Origin: Porticoccaceae bacterium
Lineage (GTDB): Bacteria > Pseudomonadota > Gammaproteobacteria > Pseudomonadales > Porticoccaceae
Assembly (NCBI GenBank): GCA_024639885.1
Contig: JAHEGD010000004.1
Location: 171,549 to 235,548 of the forward strand
DNA: 64,000 nucleotides
Direction of reading: 5' to 3'
Positions within the stretch are counted from its first letter, which is position 1. Each line of letters opens with the position of its first letter. Positions 44,401 to 52,784 of the stretch are shown here, piece after piece. The notes under the pieces are model-generated. The model was not told the DNA's origin, searched no databases, and was given only the letters and a program-made list of their open reading frames with translations. The position numbers and the translations under genes were made by a program.

Positions 44401-45901
44401 GGCTCGACAGCACCGCCATCGGGGTATCGTCGCCCATTGAGCCGACCGCCTCTTGGCCGCCCTCGGCCATCGGCCGTAGTACCTGGTCGCGCTCCTCAGA
44501 GGAGACCTGATACATCTTCATGTAGGTGTGAATCTGCTCGCGGCTGAGCGTCCCCTCTAGCTCGATGCTGTCCATATCAAAGCCAGAGGTAATGCTGTGG
44601 CGGCCGGTTTTGAGCCACTCGCCGTAGGGGTGGCGCGCGGCCAGCTGGTCTTCGATTTCATCGCGCCACAGAATCCGCCCGGCGACCGTGTCGACCGAGA
44701 GAATATCGCCCGGCCCCAAGCGGCCCTTGGCGACCACGTTCTCTGGCTGGTAGCGGTAGACACCGACCTCAGAGGCGACGGTGATTACCTCGTCGTCGGT
44801 GAGCACCCAACGCGACGGCCGCAGGCCGTTGCGGTCGAGCGTACAGACCGCGTAGCGACCGTCGGTAATCACCAGGCCGGCGGGGCCGTCCCACGGCTCT
44901 TGGTGCAGCGACAGGTACTCGTAGAGTGCGCGGTGGGCCGGGTCGCGGTCCTCGATGTTCTGCCACGCCGGCGGCACCAACATCCGTACCGCTAGGTGCA
45001 GGTCGATGCCACCGGTGACCAGCATCTCCAACATGTTGTCGAGGCTCGATGAGTCCGAGCCGGTGCGGTTGACCAGCGGCGCCGCCTCGGCGAGGTCGGG
45101 GATCAGCGCAGTCTGGTACTTCGGCGTGCGCGCCACCGCCCAGTTGCGGTTGCCCATGATGGTGTTGATCTCGCCGTTGTGGGCGAGCATCCGGAACGGC
45201 TGGGCGAGCGGCCACTGCGGCATGGTGTTGGTCGAGAAGCGCTGGTGGAAGACACAGATCGCAGTCTCTAGCTCGGGGTTGGCCAGATCGGGATAGAACT
45301 TGGGCAGGTCGACCGGCATCATCAGCCCTTTGTAGCTGACCACCCCGATCGCGCAGCTGGCGATGTGAAAGCGCGGATCGTCCTGTAGCTGCTGCTCCGC
45401 CTTGCGGCGGCCCATATAGAGCCGCGCCGAAAACTGCTGTTCGTCCGCGATGGCCGCCGGGCCGACTAATAGCTGGGCGAACTCGGGCAGCGTGCGCAGG
45501 GCGATCTCACCGAGGCAGCCGGGGTCGGTCGGCACCTCGCGCCAGCCGAGCACATCGAGCCCCTGGGCGCTAAATTCAGCGGCCAGGATATCGCGGGCGC
45601 GCTGGTTGGCGGCCGGCTCTGGGTTGAGCATCACTGCCGCTACCGCATAGCGCTCGGGTAGCTCAATACCCAGCTGCTGGCGCGCCTGGGCGCGCAAAAA
45701 GCTGTCCGGTTTCTGTAGCAGTAGGCCACAGCCGTCGCCAGTTTTTCCATCTGCGGCGACTCCACCGCGGTGCGTCATGCAGGTCAGTGCTTCAATGGCG
45801 TTTTGCAACAAGCTGTGACTGGGCGCGCCTTTAATGTGCGCCATCAGCCCGAAACCACAGTTGTCCTTGAAATCATCCAGCCGACACAAACTCTGAGCCA
45901 T
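41444..45901 (-). CDS. gltB: Glutamate synthase large subunit GltB
   Basis: 1485 residues. It converts glutamine and 2-oxoglutarate into two glutamates. A 14-residue propeptide precedes the nucleophile Cys15 ([13 protein letters not shown]) of the class II amidotransferase domain. The FMN barrel holds [17 protein letters not shown] and the [3Fe-4S] motif [19 protein letters not shown]; the C-terminal beta-helix has glycine-rich GGKIVV and [10 protein letters not shown] repeats. The upstream gap has two candidate promoters. The SPOR/damX-type gene usually found between aroB and gltB in Pseudomonas relatives is missing. Confidence 0.97.
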   Translation of the reverse strand: MAQSLCRLDDFKDNCGFGLMAHIKGAPSHSLLQNAIEALTCMTHRGGVAADGKTGDGCGLLLQKPDSFLRAQARQQLGIELPERYAVAAVMLNPEPAANQRARDILAAEFSAQGLDVLGWREVPTDPGCLGEIALRTLPEFAQLLVGPAAIADEQQFSARLYMGRRKAEQQLQDDPRFHIASCAIGVVSYKGLMMPVDLPKFYPDLANPELETAICVFHQRFSTNTMPQWPLAQPFRMLAHNGEINTIMGNRNWAVARTPKYQTALIPDLAEAAPLVNRTGSDSSSLDNMLEMLVTGGIDLHLAVRMLVPPAWQNIEDRDPAHRALYEYLSLHQEPWDGPAGLVITDGRYAVCTLDRNGLRPSRWVLTDDEVITVASEVGVYRYQPENVVAKGRLGPGDILSVDTVAGRILWRDEIEDQLAARHPYGEWLKTGRHSITSGFDMDSIELEGTLSREQIHTYMKMYQVSSEERDQVLRPMAEGGQEAVGSMGDDTPMAVLSSRQRNLFDYLRQQFAQVTNPPIDPLRESMVMSLTVEIGRESGLFEQTADLARCVSFSSPVLSPRKYYALKHNELAEFRVEKFPLNYDASQEDLKSALARICSDVEQAVRGGVRVVTLSDHDIKPGLQPIHILLAVGAVHTHLTKVGLRCDAGILASTGYARDSHQIAALIGCGASLVYPYLSYHVLCDLVDSGEMLLSVDMAFKHYRKGINKGLLKILSKMGISTIASYRGALLFEAIGLNSEVMSVCFDGMPSRIEGAGFAEIQADQAELAKIAFKPRKPISPGGLLKYVHGQEYHAYNPDVVQSMHRAVQSGDFRHWREYADHVNHRPVATLRDMLALRSDIAPIEIDAVEPVEAILRRFDSAGMSLGALSPEAHEALAEAMNTLGGRSNSGEGGEDPARYGTIKTSKIKQVASGRFGVTPAYLSNAEVLQIKVAQGAKPGEGGQLPGGKVNDLIARLRYSVPGVTLISPPPHHDIYSIEDLAQLIFDLKQVNPRALVSVKLVSRPGVGTIAAGVAKAYADLITISGYDGGTAASPLSSIRHAGSPWELGLTETHQTLRANDMRDKVRVQTDGGLKTGLDVVKAAILGAESFGFGTGPMVALGCKYLRICHLNNCATGVATQDSRLRNDHYKGTVQMAINFFRFVAMETREWLAVLGVSSLAELIGRVDLLQLLPGETPKQQGLDLSPLLEQHAELDGKPQYCVEPKNAPFDRGELAEQMVRDMLPAIEAKQSGDYHYTIGNCDRSIGARLSGEIALRYGNEGLSETPLRLNLTGVAGQSLGVWNAGGLEIYLEGDANDYVGKGMAGGKIVVTPPAASQFAARDTAIIGNTCLYGATGGRLHAAGTAGERFAVRNSGATAIVEGAGDHCCEYMTGGIVAVLGRVGYNFGAGMTGGFAYVYDEDRSFVDRYNSELVEIAHITSESTESHRWLLRKLLAEHVEATDSEWAKEIDANFADHAWKFWLVKPKAASLSGLIAQAVANPQ

Positions 45902-45922
45902 AAGAACACTCTTAATAAAATC

Positions 45923-45952
45923 AGTATGTTAGGTCACCGGCGGGAAGGTCAA
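45923..45952 (-). promoter_or_regulatory. gltB promoter, proximal
   Basis: TTGACC (45947-45952) and CATACT (45923-45928) with an 18-bp spacer on the minus strand, 22 bp from the gltB ATG. Confidence 0.45.
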
Positions 45953-45982
45953 CAGGGGCCGGTGGGCAAAAAAAAGCAGCGT

Positions 45983-46011
45983 ATTTTACACGCGCGGGGC
46001 AGTTTCGCCAA
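45983..46011 (-). promoter_or_regulatory. gltB promoter, distal
   Basis: TTGGCG (46006-46011) and TAAAAT (45983-45988) with a 17-bp spacer on the minus strand, the -10 directly preceded by TG. A T8 run lies just downstream, so a short GCGT/ACGC stem there might instead end the aroB transcript. Confidence 0.4.
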
Positions 46012-46040
46012 ATCGCAGGCGGCGCTGGCTGCGGCTGACT

Positions 46041-47135
46041 TTACAGCGACTGGGCAATCGACTCGAGCAGCAGCTCTGGGGGAGTGTCGACCACTACCAT
46101 CGCCTCGCCGATCGCCCCCATCAGCACCAGCCGCAACTGGCCGTCGAGCACCTTTTTGTCGCGCAGCATCAGCTTGGAGAAGTCCTCCACCTGCATGCCG
46201 GCCGGCACCGCGGTCGGCAGCCCGAGCGCCTCCAGCAGCGCCGCCAGCCTGGCCACCTCGGCGGCGCTGAGCCAGCCGCGCAGCGCCGACAGCCGCGCCG
46301 CCATCAACATACCAACCGCCACCGCCTCGCCGTGCAACAGGCCGGTGTAGCGCTGCCAGGTCTCAATGGCGTGGCCGAAGGTGTGGCCGAGGTTGAGAAT
46401 TGCCCGCCGGCCCTGTTCGGTCTCGTCGCTGCTGACCACCGCCGCCTTGGCGCGGCAGGACTGCTCGATAGCGTAGCTGAGCGCGTCGCCGTCGCGGGCC
46501 AGCAGCGCCTCGGCGTGCTGCTCCAGCCAAGCGAAAAACTCGGCGTCGACGATCGCGCCGTACTTGACCACCTCGGCCAGCCCGGCGGCAAACTCCCGCG
46601 GCGGCAGTGTCGCCAGGCAGTCGGTATCGATGAACACCGCTTGGGGCTGGTAAAAAGCGCCGATCATATTCTTGCCGAGCGGGTGGTTGACGGCGGTCTT
46701 GCCGCCCACCGACGAGTCGACCTGCGAGAGTAGCGTGGTCGGCACCTGAATGAAATTGACGCCGCGCTGGTAGCTGGCGGCGGCAAACCCGGTGATATCG
46801 CCGACTACCCCGCCGCCGAGAGCGATCAGCGTGGTCTTGCGGTCGTGGCCGTGTTCAAGCAGATGACTGTAGATCAGATTGAGCGAGTCGAGGGTTTTGT
46901 ACTGTTCACCATCTGGCAGTGCCAGCACCTCCACCTCAATCCCGGCTAGGCGCGCCTTGAGTACGTCGGCGAGCAGCGGCTCGATCGTGGTGTTGGTGAC
47001 AATCAGTGCGCGCTTGCCGTGGACATGGGCGGCGATATCGGCGCGCGCCAGCAGCCCGGCACCGATTGCAATCGGGTAGCTGCGCGCACCAAGATCGACA
47101 TTGACCAGCGTGTCGCGGGGGGCTGATGTGGCCAT
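46041..47135 (-). CDS. aroB: 3-dehydroquinate synthase AroB
   Basis: 364 residues. It cyclises DAHP to 3-dehydroquinate, second step of the shikimate pathway, using NAD+ and a divalent metal. [62 protein letters not shown] and [12 protein letters not shown] (metal His) are all canonical. GAGGA ribosome-binding site. It follows aroK by 32 nt. Confidence 0.97.
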   Translation of the reverse strand: MATSAPRDTLVNVDLGARSYPIAIGAGLLARADIAAHVHGKRALIVTNTTIEPLLADVLKARLAGIEVEVLALPDGEQYKTLDSLNLIYSHLLEHGHDRKTTLIALGGGVVGDITGFAAASYQRGVNFIQVPTTLLSQVDSSVGGKTAVNHPLGKNMIGAFYQPQAVFIDTDCLATLPPREFAAGLAEVVKYGAIVDAEFFAWLEQHAEALLARDGDALSYAIEQSCRAKAAVVSSDETEQGRRAILNLGHTFGHAIETWQRYTGLLHGEAVAVGMLMAARLSALRGWLSAAEVARLAALLEALGLPTAVPAGMQVEDFSKLMLRDKKVLDGQLRLVLMGAIGEAMVVVDTPPELLLESIAQSL

Positions 47136-47167
47136 AGGGGGTCCTCAATAAGGTTATTAGAGCGCGC

Positions 47168-47698
47168 TCACTGCGCTGCGAGCGCGTCGAGCTGTTCAAT
47201 CAAGCGCGCCGCCGAGCGACCCGCTGAGCCGTCGCCGGAGCGAAAGGTCAGCCCGGCCACCTCGCGGTAGAGCGGCTCGCGCTCGGCGAGTATCTGCTCG
47301 ACCACCGCTGCGCGGTCGGCGACCTGCAGCAGCGGCCGCGAGCTGTCGTTACGGGTACGGCGCAAAATTTGCGCCGCCGACGCGGTCAGGTAGATGACCG
47401 TACCAACGCCGCTGCAGAGCAGCTCGCGATTGGCCGGCACCGTGACGATACCGCCGCCGGTGGCGACCACCAGCGGCTGCGGCTCGGCCAGTACTTCGGC
47501 CAGCATCGCGCTCTCCCGGCGGCGAAAGCCCGCTTCACCCTCAACATCAAATATCCACGGGATATCGGCACCACAGCGCTCCTCGATAGCGCTGTCAATA
47601 TCGACCAACGGCCGCCGGTAGTGCTCGGCGAGCTGGCGGCCGATGGTGCTTTTACCGGCGCCCATCGGCCCCACCAAGATTAAGTGCGAACCACTCAC
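47168..47698 (-). CDS. aroK: Shikimate kinase AroK
   Basis: 176 residues. It phosphorylates shikimate at O3. P-loop LVGPMGAGKSTIGRQLA, the shikimate-binding Asp and Arg in LVDIDSAIEERCG and FRRRESAML, GGGIV, and the lid Arg region RPLLQ are in place. The start overlaps the pilQ stop by 4 nt (ATGA), which ties it to the pilus operon as in Pseudomonas and Vibrio. Confidence 0.96.
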   Translation of the reverse strand: MSGSHLILVGPMGAGKSTIGRQLAEHYRRPLVDIDSAIEERCGADIPWIFDVEGEAGFRRRESAMLAEVLAEPQPLVVATGGGIVTVPANRELLCSGVGTVIYLTASAAQILRRTRNDSSRPLLQVADRAAVVEQILAEREPLYREVAGLTFRSGDGSAGRSAARLIEQLDALAAQ

Positions 47699-49863
47699 TG
47701 TGGGTCAACAGAGCGGCTCGGCTCTGGGCTCAGCTCTACGAGGCCGGCGTCGTCGACAATTTTCGGGGTGATGAAAATTAGCACCTCGCGCTTGTCATTG
47801 CGCCGCGCCTCGCTGCGGAACAGCCGACCGATACCGGGCAGATCACCGAGCAGCGGCACCTTTTCAACCGCGTTGAGCTCCTCGGTCTGAAAGATTCCAC
47901 CGAGCACCAGCGTCTGACCGTTGCCGACCAGCGCCTGGGTCTCAACCGCGGTAACGTCGATCGACGGCTCGCCGGTCGGGGTAAATGCGCCGACTGAGTC
48001 CTGCGACACCTTCAGATCCATAATGATGCGGTCATCCGGAGTGATCTGCGGGGTCACCTGCAGCTGCAGCACCGCCTCTTTAAACTCGACCGCGGTGGCG
48101 CCACTGCTGCTCGCTTTGCGGTAGGCGATCTCAGTGCCCGACTTGATGCTCGCCTGCTGTTTGTCGCCGGTCAGCACCTTCGGCTGCGAAACAATTTCGG
48201 CCATACCGTCTGACTCCAGCGCGCTGAGTTCCATGTCGATAAAAAAGTCATCGGTCAAAAAGCCAACCGCAAACGCCGCCGACGGCTCGGCGACCGCCAG
48301 GTCGACCGCCAGGGTGTCGCTCAGCGCAAAATCAAAGTTGCGGTCGTAACTGGTCTGCACCACGCTGTTGTCGGTGGTGGCATCGAGATCGGGATCAAAC
48401 AGCGCGGTCTGCACCTCGCCGCTGTCGTAGCTGAAGCTCTCGACCACTCCGGCGCCCGGTGCCAGCCCGCTGCGCCGCCCTGAAAAGCCGATGGTCTTGT
48501 CGCCTGGCGCGCTGACCAGCCCGCCCTTGACGCGATTGACACCGCCAAATCCCCAGCTGACACCGAGCTCTTTACTGAAGTCGGTACTGGCAATCACGAT
48601 GCGCGCCTCAATCAGCACCTGACGAATCGGCACATCGATCTCGTCCACCAGCTGCTCGATAGCCAGCAGCTTGTCCTGGGTGTCGTTGATAATCAGTGTA
48701 TTGGTGCGCTGATCGACCATCGCCGAACCGCGCGCCGAGAGCCGCGCCGCCTCGCCGCCACCTTGTAGCAGCGCGTGAATATCTGTGGCGTTGGCGTACT
48801 TAATCCGCAAGAAGGCGCTGCGCAGCGGCGCTAGCTCCTCTAGCTGGCGGCCCGCCTCTAGGCGCTGGCGCTCCTGCTCGGCGATCTCGGCGGCCGGCGC
48901 CACCATGATCACATTGCCTTCACGGCGCTTGTCGAGCCCTTTGGCGCGCAGCACGATATCCAGCGCTTGGTCCCACGGCACACTGTCTAAACGCAGCGTC
49001 ACCGAGCCGCGCACCGCGTCGCTAGCAACCAGATTAAAGCCGGTGAAGTCGGCGATAATCTGCAGCACCGCGCGCACTTCAATGTCTTGAAAATTGAGCG
49101 ACAAGCGCTCGCCTGAATAGGCCGCACCGCGCTCTTTGAGACCGCCGTCAACACGGCTGCGCGGGCTCACCGTCACCAGATAGCTGCGCTCGCGCTGCAC
49201 CACCAGGTGCTCAAACGGCGCATTGCTGGACAGGGTTAGCAGCAATCCGGTGGCACTCTGGGCGAGCGACAGCTGCTCAGCCGGGGTGCCAAAATCACTG
49301 ACATCTAACCGCCGCAGCAGGCTATCGGCGGCGCTGCTGGCGGCGATTTCAAGCAGTAGCTGATCGCCAACGCGGCGTGTATCGACGACAAAATCGTGGC
49401 GATCAAAGAGCAATTCGAGCTGCCCTGCACCCGCCTGGCTGCGCCGGTAGTCTACACCCAGCAGCTCACTTGGAGTCGGCGCCGGGGCGGCCAGCTGGAT
49501 GACGATCTGATCGCCTTCGCGCTGCTCGGTGACACTCATGCGCTCGCGCAACTGCGCCACCAAGCGCACCCCGGTGCCGTTGACGGCCGCGCTCAGCCGG
49601 CTATCCGCGGCCGGCAGCGCCAACAGTAATTCAGGCTCCAGCTGGGTCTCGGCCAGGTCGACCACCAGCTGGGCGGGGCTATCCAACACAAACAGCTGGC
49701 TGGCCGGCGCCGGGCCATCAAACCGAAGCGTCAACTCCAGCGGTTCAGTCGTACTCATTTCCACTGCCACCAGCGCGCCGCCGAAGACCGGCCCGGCCGC
49801 TACCAGTAGCAGCGCCGAGGCCGCGCCGCGCAGCCGCACAGCCCATCGTTGTAGGGTACCCAT
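47695..49863 (-). CDS. pilQ: Type IV pilus secretin PilQ
   Basis: 722 residues. A signal peptide (about 1-28), two AMIN-like beta domains that bind peptidoglycan (about 30-240), a secretin/TonB short N-terminal domain (LNFQDIEVRAVLQIIADFTGFNLV), the N1 domain and the C-terminal secretin (VLTGDKQQASIKSGTEI, VTPQITPDDRIIMDLKVSQDS). PilQ forms the outer-membrane pore for the pilus and, in competent species, for DNA. The ATG at 49863 with GAGGAG 7 nt upstream is chosen over the 14-residue-longer ORF. Confidence 0.96.
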   Translation of the reverse strand: MGTLQRWAVRLRGAASALLLVAAGPVFGGALVAVEMSTTEPLELTLRFDGPAPASQLFVLDSPAQLVVDLAETQLEPELLLALPAADSRLSAAVNGTGVRLVAQLRERMSVTEQREGDQIVIQLAAPAPTPSELLGVDYRRSQAGAGQLELLFDRHDFVVDTRRVGDQLLLEIAASSAADSLLRRLDVSDFGTPAEQLSLAQSATGLLLTLSSNAPFEHLVVQRERSYLVTVSPRSRVDGGLKERGAAYSGERLSLNFQDIEVRAVLQIIADFTGFNLVASDAVRGSVTLRLDSVPWDQALDIVLRAKGLDKRREGNVIMVAPAAEIAEQERQRLEAGRQLEELAPLRSAFLRIKYANATDIHALLQGGGEAARLSARGSAMVDQRTNTLIINDTQDKLLAIEQLVDEIDVPIRQVLIEARIVIASTDFSKELGVSWGFGGVNRVKGGLVSAPGDKTIGFSGRRSGLAPGAGVVESFSYDSGEVQTALFDPDLDATTDNSVVQTSYDRNFDFALSDTLAVDLAVAEPSAAFAVGFLTDDFFIDMELSALESDGMAEIVSQPKVLTGDKQQASIKSGTEIAYRKASSSGATAVEFKEAVLQLQVTPQITPDDRIIMDLKVSQDSVGAFTPTGEPSIDVTAVETQALVGNGQTLVLGGIFQTEELNAVEKVPLLGDLPGIGRLFRSEARRNDKREVLIFITPKIVDDAGLVELSPEPSRSVDPQ

Positions 49864-49891
49864 TAACCGCTCCTCACTGCTCTGGCCGCTG

Positions 49892-50422
49892 TTACGGTTG
49901 CGCATTTTTCAACACCATACTGCGCGGCCGCAACCGCCAGCCGCCATTGCCACTGGGGATCTTCTCCAACAGCTCGATACGCAACTCATTGACTGTACTG
50001 ACCCGGCCGTAATTCTGCCCGACAAAATCACCGACGGCGACGGTAAATATCCGCCCACCGCCCTCGATCAACCCCCAGCGCTGGCCGTCGACCAGCATCG
50101 AGCCAACCATCCGCAGCGACCCCAACGGCAGCGCCTCGAGCGCGCTGCGCTGGCGGTTAAAGTCTGGCGCGGTGACCGCCGAGCCGCCCAACATCTCACT
50201 GCCAACATCGAGCAGCGGCGAGTGGAACGGACTGCGCTGGCCGCTGGCCAGGTAGCTGCGCGGCAGCAGCGGTGCAAATACCGGCAGCGGCTCGACAACC
50301 CCAGCCGGTCGGTTGCGGGCCTTCGCCAGCGCGCGATCAAGGTCGTCAAAATCAGCACTGCCGCACGCCATCAGCAGACTGCAAGCGAGCGTGAGTAGAC
50401 CGTTCCAAACAACCCGTTTCAT
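49892..50422 (-). CDS. pilP: Type IV pilus lipoprotein PilP
   Basis: 176 residues. A lipoprotein signal with lipobox LLMAC (Cys20), a disordered linker, and the C-terminal beta-domain (LGSLRMVGSMLVDGQRWGLIE, FTVAVGDFVGQNYGRVSTV) that binds the PilQ N-domain and links the inner-membrane PilMNO complex to the secretin. The start overlaps the pilO stop by 4 nt; it precedes pilQ by 28 nt. Confidence 0.95.
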   Translation of the reverse strand: MKRVVWNGLLTLACSLLMACGSADFDDLDRALAKARNRPAGVVEPLPVFAPLLPRSYLASGQRSPFHSPLLDVGSEMLGGSAVTAPDFNRQRSALEALPLGSLRMVGSMLVDGQRWGLIEGGGRIFTVAVGDFVGQNYGRVSTVNELRIELLEKIPSGNGGWRLRPRSMVLKNAQP

Positions 50423-51111
50423 TCTGCCACCCCGCCGTCGACCGCGCGCTGATAGCGGTAGGTGAGCGCCTCTATGGTCAGTGTCAACGAGCCGTCACTG
50501 GCCGCCACCACACTGAAGTCATGCAGCGTAACAATCCGCGGCAAAGCGGCCAAACCAGCCACAAAATTGCCAAAATCGTGGTAACCGCCGGTCACTTTGA
50601 GTGCGATCGGCAGCTCGGTATAAAACGCCGCCTGGCGCTCGTCTTGCAGCGTCAGCGATTCGACCGCCAACCCCGAGCCGTTGGCCAACAGGGTGATCTC
50701 TTCCAACAGGGCCGGCACTTCGGCATCGCCGGGCAGCTGCGCCAACAGCTCGGCCAAGCTGGTGTTTAGCGCCGCCATCTGCTCGCGGTAGGTGGTTAGG
50801 TTGGCCGCCTGAAACGCGAGCCGCGCGTAGCGGTCGAGCAGCGCCGCTTCGGCGTTGACCGCGCTCGCTTGGCGCTCACTTTGCGGTGCAACCAGCAGCC
50901 CGTAACCGACCAACAGACTGATCAAAAACACCACCGCGATCGCCGCGCGGCGCACGACCACCGGCCATGAGCCGGCGCTGTTGATATCCAGCTCGGCGTA
51001 GTCGATGGCGGCCAGCGCCCGCCCATCGCGGCGCGCTGCGGCCACCGCGCGGCGCCACTGCGCCGCCAACCAAGTGCCGAGTGAGCGCCACCGCGCTGGC
51101 AGGGCGATCAT
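50419..51111 (-). CDS. pilO: Type IV pilus inner-membrane protein PilO
   Basis: 230 residues. A cytoplasmic N-terminus, one membrane helix (about 54-74, IAVVFLISLLVGYGLLVAPQ), a coiled coil and a ferredoxin-like periplasmic domain (LPIALKVTGGYHDFGNFVAGLAALPRIVTLHDF, the PilO signature). It pairs with PilN and PilP. The ~50-residue N-terminal cytoplasmic segment includes LAAIDYAELDINSAGSWP, which is family-typical. It overlaps pilN by 4 nt. Confidence 0.95.
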   Translation of the reverse strand: MIALPARWRSLGTWLAAQWRRAVAAARRDGRALAAIDYAELDINSAGSWPVVVRRAAIAVVFLISLLVGYGLLVAPQSERQASAVNAEAALLDRYARLAFQAANLTTYREQMAALNTSLAELLAQLPGDAEVPALLEEITLLANGSGLAVESLTLQDERQAAFYTELPIALKVTGGYHDFGNFVAGLAALPRIVTLHDFSVVAASDGSLTLTIEALTYRYQRAVDGGVAE

Positions 51112-51683
51112 CGCTGGGGCTCCTGGTCACCGCCGCGCTCAACCACTGCGGTGGCGCTCACCTGCAGCGTAAAACGGCTGCCGTTATCGCCGAGCCGGCT
51201 GTCTCTATCGACCCGACTGAGGGTTGCGCCGACAAACACCTCGCTGCGCTCAAGGGCGCGCATCAATGCAGAGATCGCCTCATTGGTAGCCGCGTAGCCG
51301 CGAACCAAAAGCAGCCCATCGCGCGAGTTGAGCTCGGTAAAGTAGAGCTCAGCCGGGGTCGCCTTGGCCAGCTCATCAAACAGCGCTACCAGGTCGCTGC
51401 GCTGGCTCTGCAGCGACCGAATCAGCGCTACCCGCTCCAACTGGCGCTCGCGCTTCTGCTTGAGGCTCTTAATCTCGGCCACTTCTGCCGCCATCTGGTC
51501 GACGTGTTGTTGCAGGTAGCGGTTGCGCTCCAACTGGTCATCTAACCAGAGCTGGCTGAGCCAGATCCAGACCACAATCAGGGCCAGTCCGGCACCGCTG
51601 GCGAGCAATAGCTGCCAGCCAAAGCGTTGGTTGCGCCGCGCCCGGGCCGCCTCCCGCCACGCTAAAAGGTTGATCTTGGTCAC
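51108..51683 (-). CDS. pilN: Type IV pilus inner-membrane protein PilN
   Basis: 191 residues. The N-terminal INLLAWREAAR is the strip that docks into PilM (consensus INLLPWR). One membrane helix (about 24-44), a coiled coil and a ferredoxin-like domain with ELYFTELNSRDGLLLVRGYAATNEAIS. It overlaps pilM by 4 nt and pilO by 4 nt, so PilM, N, O and P are translated as a chain. Confidence 0.95.
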   Translation of the reverse strand: MTKINLLAWREAARARRNQRFGWQLLLASGAGLALIVVWIWLSQLWLDDQLERNRYLQQHVDQMAAEVAEIKSLKQKRERQLERVALIRSLQSQRSDLVALFDELAKATPAELYFTELNSRDGLLLVRGYAATNEAISALMRALERSEVFVGATLSRVDRDSRLGDNGSRFTLQVSATAVVERGGDQEPQR

Positions 51684-52639
51684 CAGCTATCACCCCCGAC
51701 CGCTAGGCCGATGGCAACCAGCAAGCCCGACTGCACAGCGGCTAATGGGGCGCGCTCGAGTGTACCGGCGACCGCCACCGCGGCCAGTGGCTCGGCGATC
51801 GTGCAGGTCAGCTGCGTGCGCTCTGCGAGGCCCGCAGCCAACCCGGGATCGGCGGCCAGCGCCCCGCAAATAAACAGCTGGTCGACAAAGTTGTAGGGGC
51901 TTGATGCGTAGAAGAACTGCAGCTCGCGGGCAATCTGCTCGACCAGCGCCTGAACACCTCGATAGTCATCCGCGCGCGGTTGATCACGGCTGTAGAGCAG
52001 CTCACCGCGCAACATCACCGTTAGGGCGATCGCCTGTTCACCGACATCGACTAGCGCGACCACCTCTGCGGCGTCGCTGAGCTGGTGCTGAAGCAGCGCA
52101 AAGGCGCGCTGCAGGGCAAAATTCTCAACATCGATCAAGACCGGCTCAAGACCGGCAGCGCGCAACAGGTCGCGGCGCGCCTCAACATACTCGCGCCGGC
52201 AGGCGACCAACTCGACCGCGGCGTGCGGGCTGTCAGCAATCGGCGCGGCGCGGGTAAAGTCCCAACAGATCTCATCACTCGGATAGGGAATGTGCTGCTC
52301 TATTTCAAAGCCCAACAGCTCTTCTAACCGACTCTCGCTGAGCTCGGCCGGCATCTCCAACCGCTTGCTGATCGCCGCCGCAGTCGGCACCGCAATCGCC
52401 GCCCGCACGCCACTGCCACCGAGGCTGGCGACCGCCGCAGTGAGCTGTTCGGCGAGCGCAGCGGGCTCGGCGATCTGCCGCTCGACAAGCGCACCGACGG
52501 CCAACCGCTCGCGATAAAATCCGCTCACGGTAAGGCCGGCCGGGCGATACTCGACACGCAACAACGTCATATGCGTCGACGACAGATCGACACAGAGGAG
52601 CGCGCGCGTTCGAGCGGGGAGCAGCCGTTGCCAGTTAAT
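51680..52639 (-). CDS. pilM: Type IV pilus assembly ATPase-like protein PilM, apparent ATT start
   Basis: 319 residues, an actin/FtsA-like cytoplasmic protein that binds PilN. ALLCVDLSSTHMTLLRV is the nucleotide-binding start, ELLGFEIEQHIPYPSDEICWDF and LIDVENFALQRAFALL are conserved, and VALVDVGEQAIALTV is the second phosphate loop. The ORF-track start at 52792 would run through the divergent ponA promoter and adds 51 unrelated residues. The homologous N-terminus begins a few residues before ALLCVDLSST. The only well-placed start is an ATT at 52639 with GAGG 8 nt upstream; no ATG, GTG or TTG lies there. Confidence 0.9.
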   Translation of the reverse strand: MNWQRLLPARTRALLCVDLSSTHMTLLRVEYRPAGLTVSGFYRERLAVGALVERQIAEPAALAEQLTAAVASLGGSGVRAAIAVPTAAAISKRLEMPAELSESRLEELLGFEIEQHIPYPSDEICWDFTRAAPIADSPHAAVELVACRREYVEARRDLLRAAGLEPVLIDVENFALQRAFALLQHQLSDAAEVVALVDVGEQAIALTVMLRGELLYSRDQPRADDYRGVQALVEQIARELQFFYASSPYNFVDQLFICGALAADPGLAAGLAERTQLTCTIAEPLAAVAVAGTLERAPLAAVQSGLLVAIGLAVGGDSW

Positions 52640-52734
52640 AGGTAAAACCTCGTTAATAATGATTTTGCTACAACAGCCTTGGCCTGCCGCCAGCGGGCGG
52701 TTTAGCTCACAACGCAAGACCTCGGCTGGTAGAG

Positions 52735-52749
52735 GCTCTATAATAGAGC
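52735..52749. promoter_or_regulatory. Palindromic -10 region between pilM and ponA
   Basis: GCTCTAT-A-ATAGAGC is a perfect inverted repeat of 7-bp arms. It contains TATAAT on the plus strand (52739-52744), 40 bp before the ponA GTG, and TATTAT on the minus strand, facing pilM. No strong -35 is seen for either direction. It could be a shared -10, an operator, or both. Confidence 0.45.
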
Positions 52750-52784
52750 GACATAATACACGCTCCCTGCAAGAGACGCCTACC

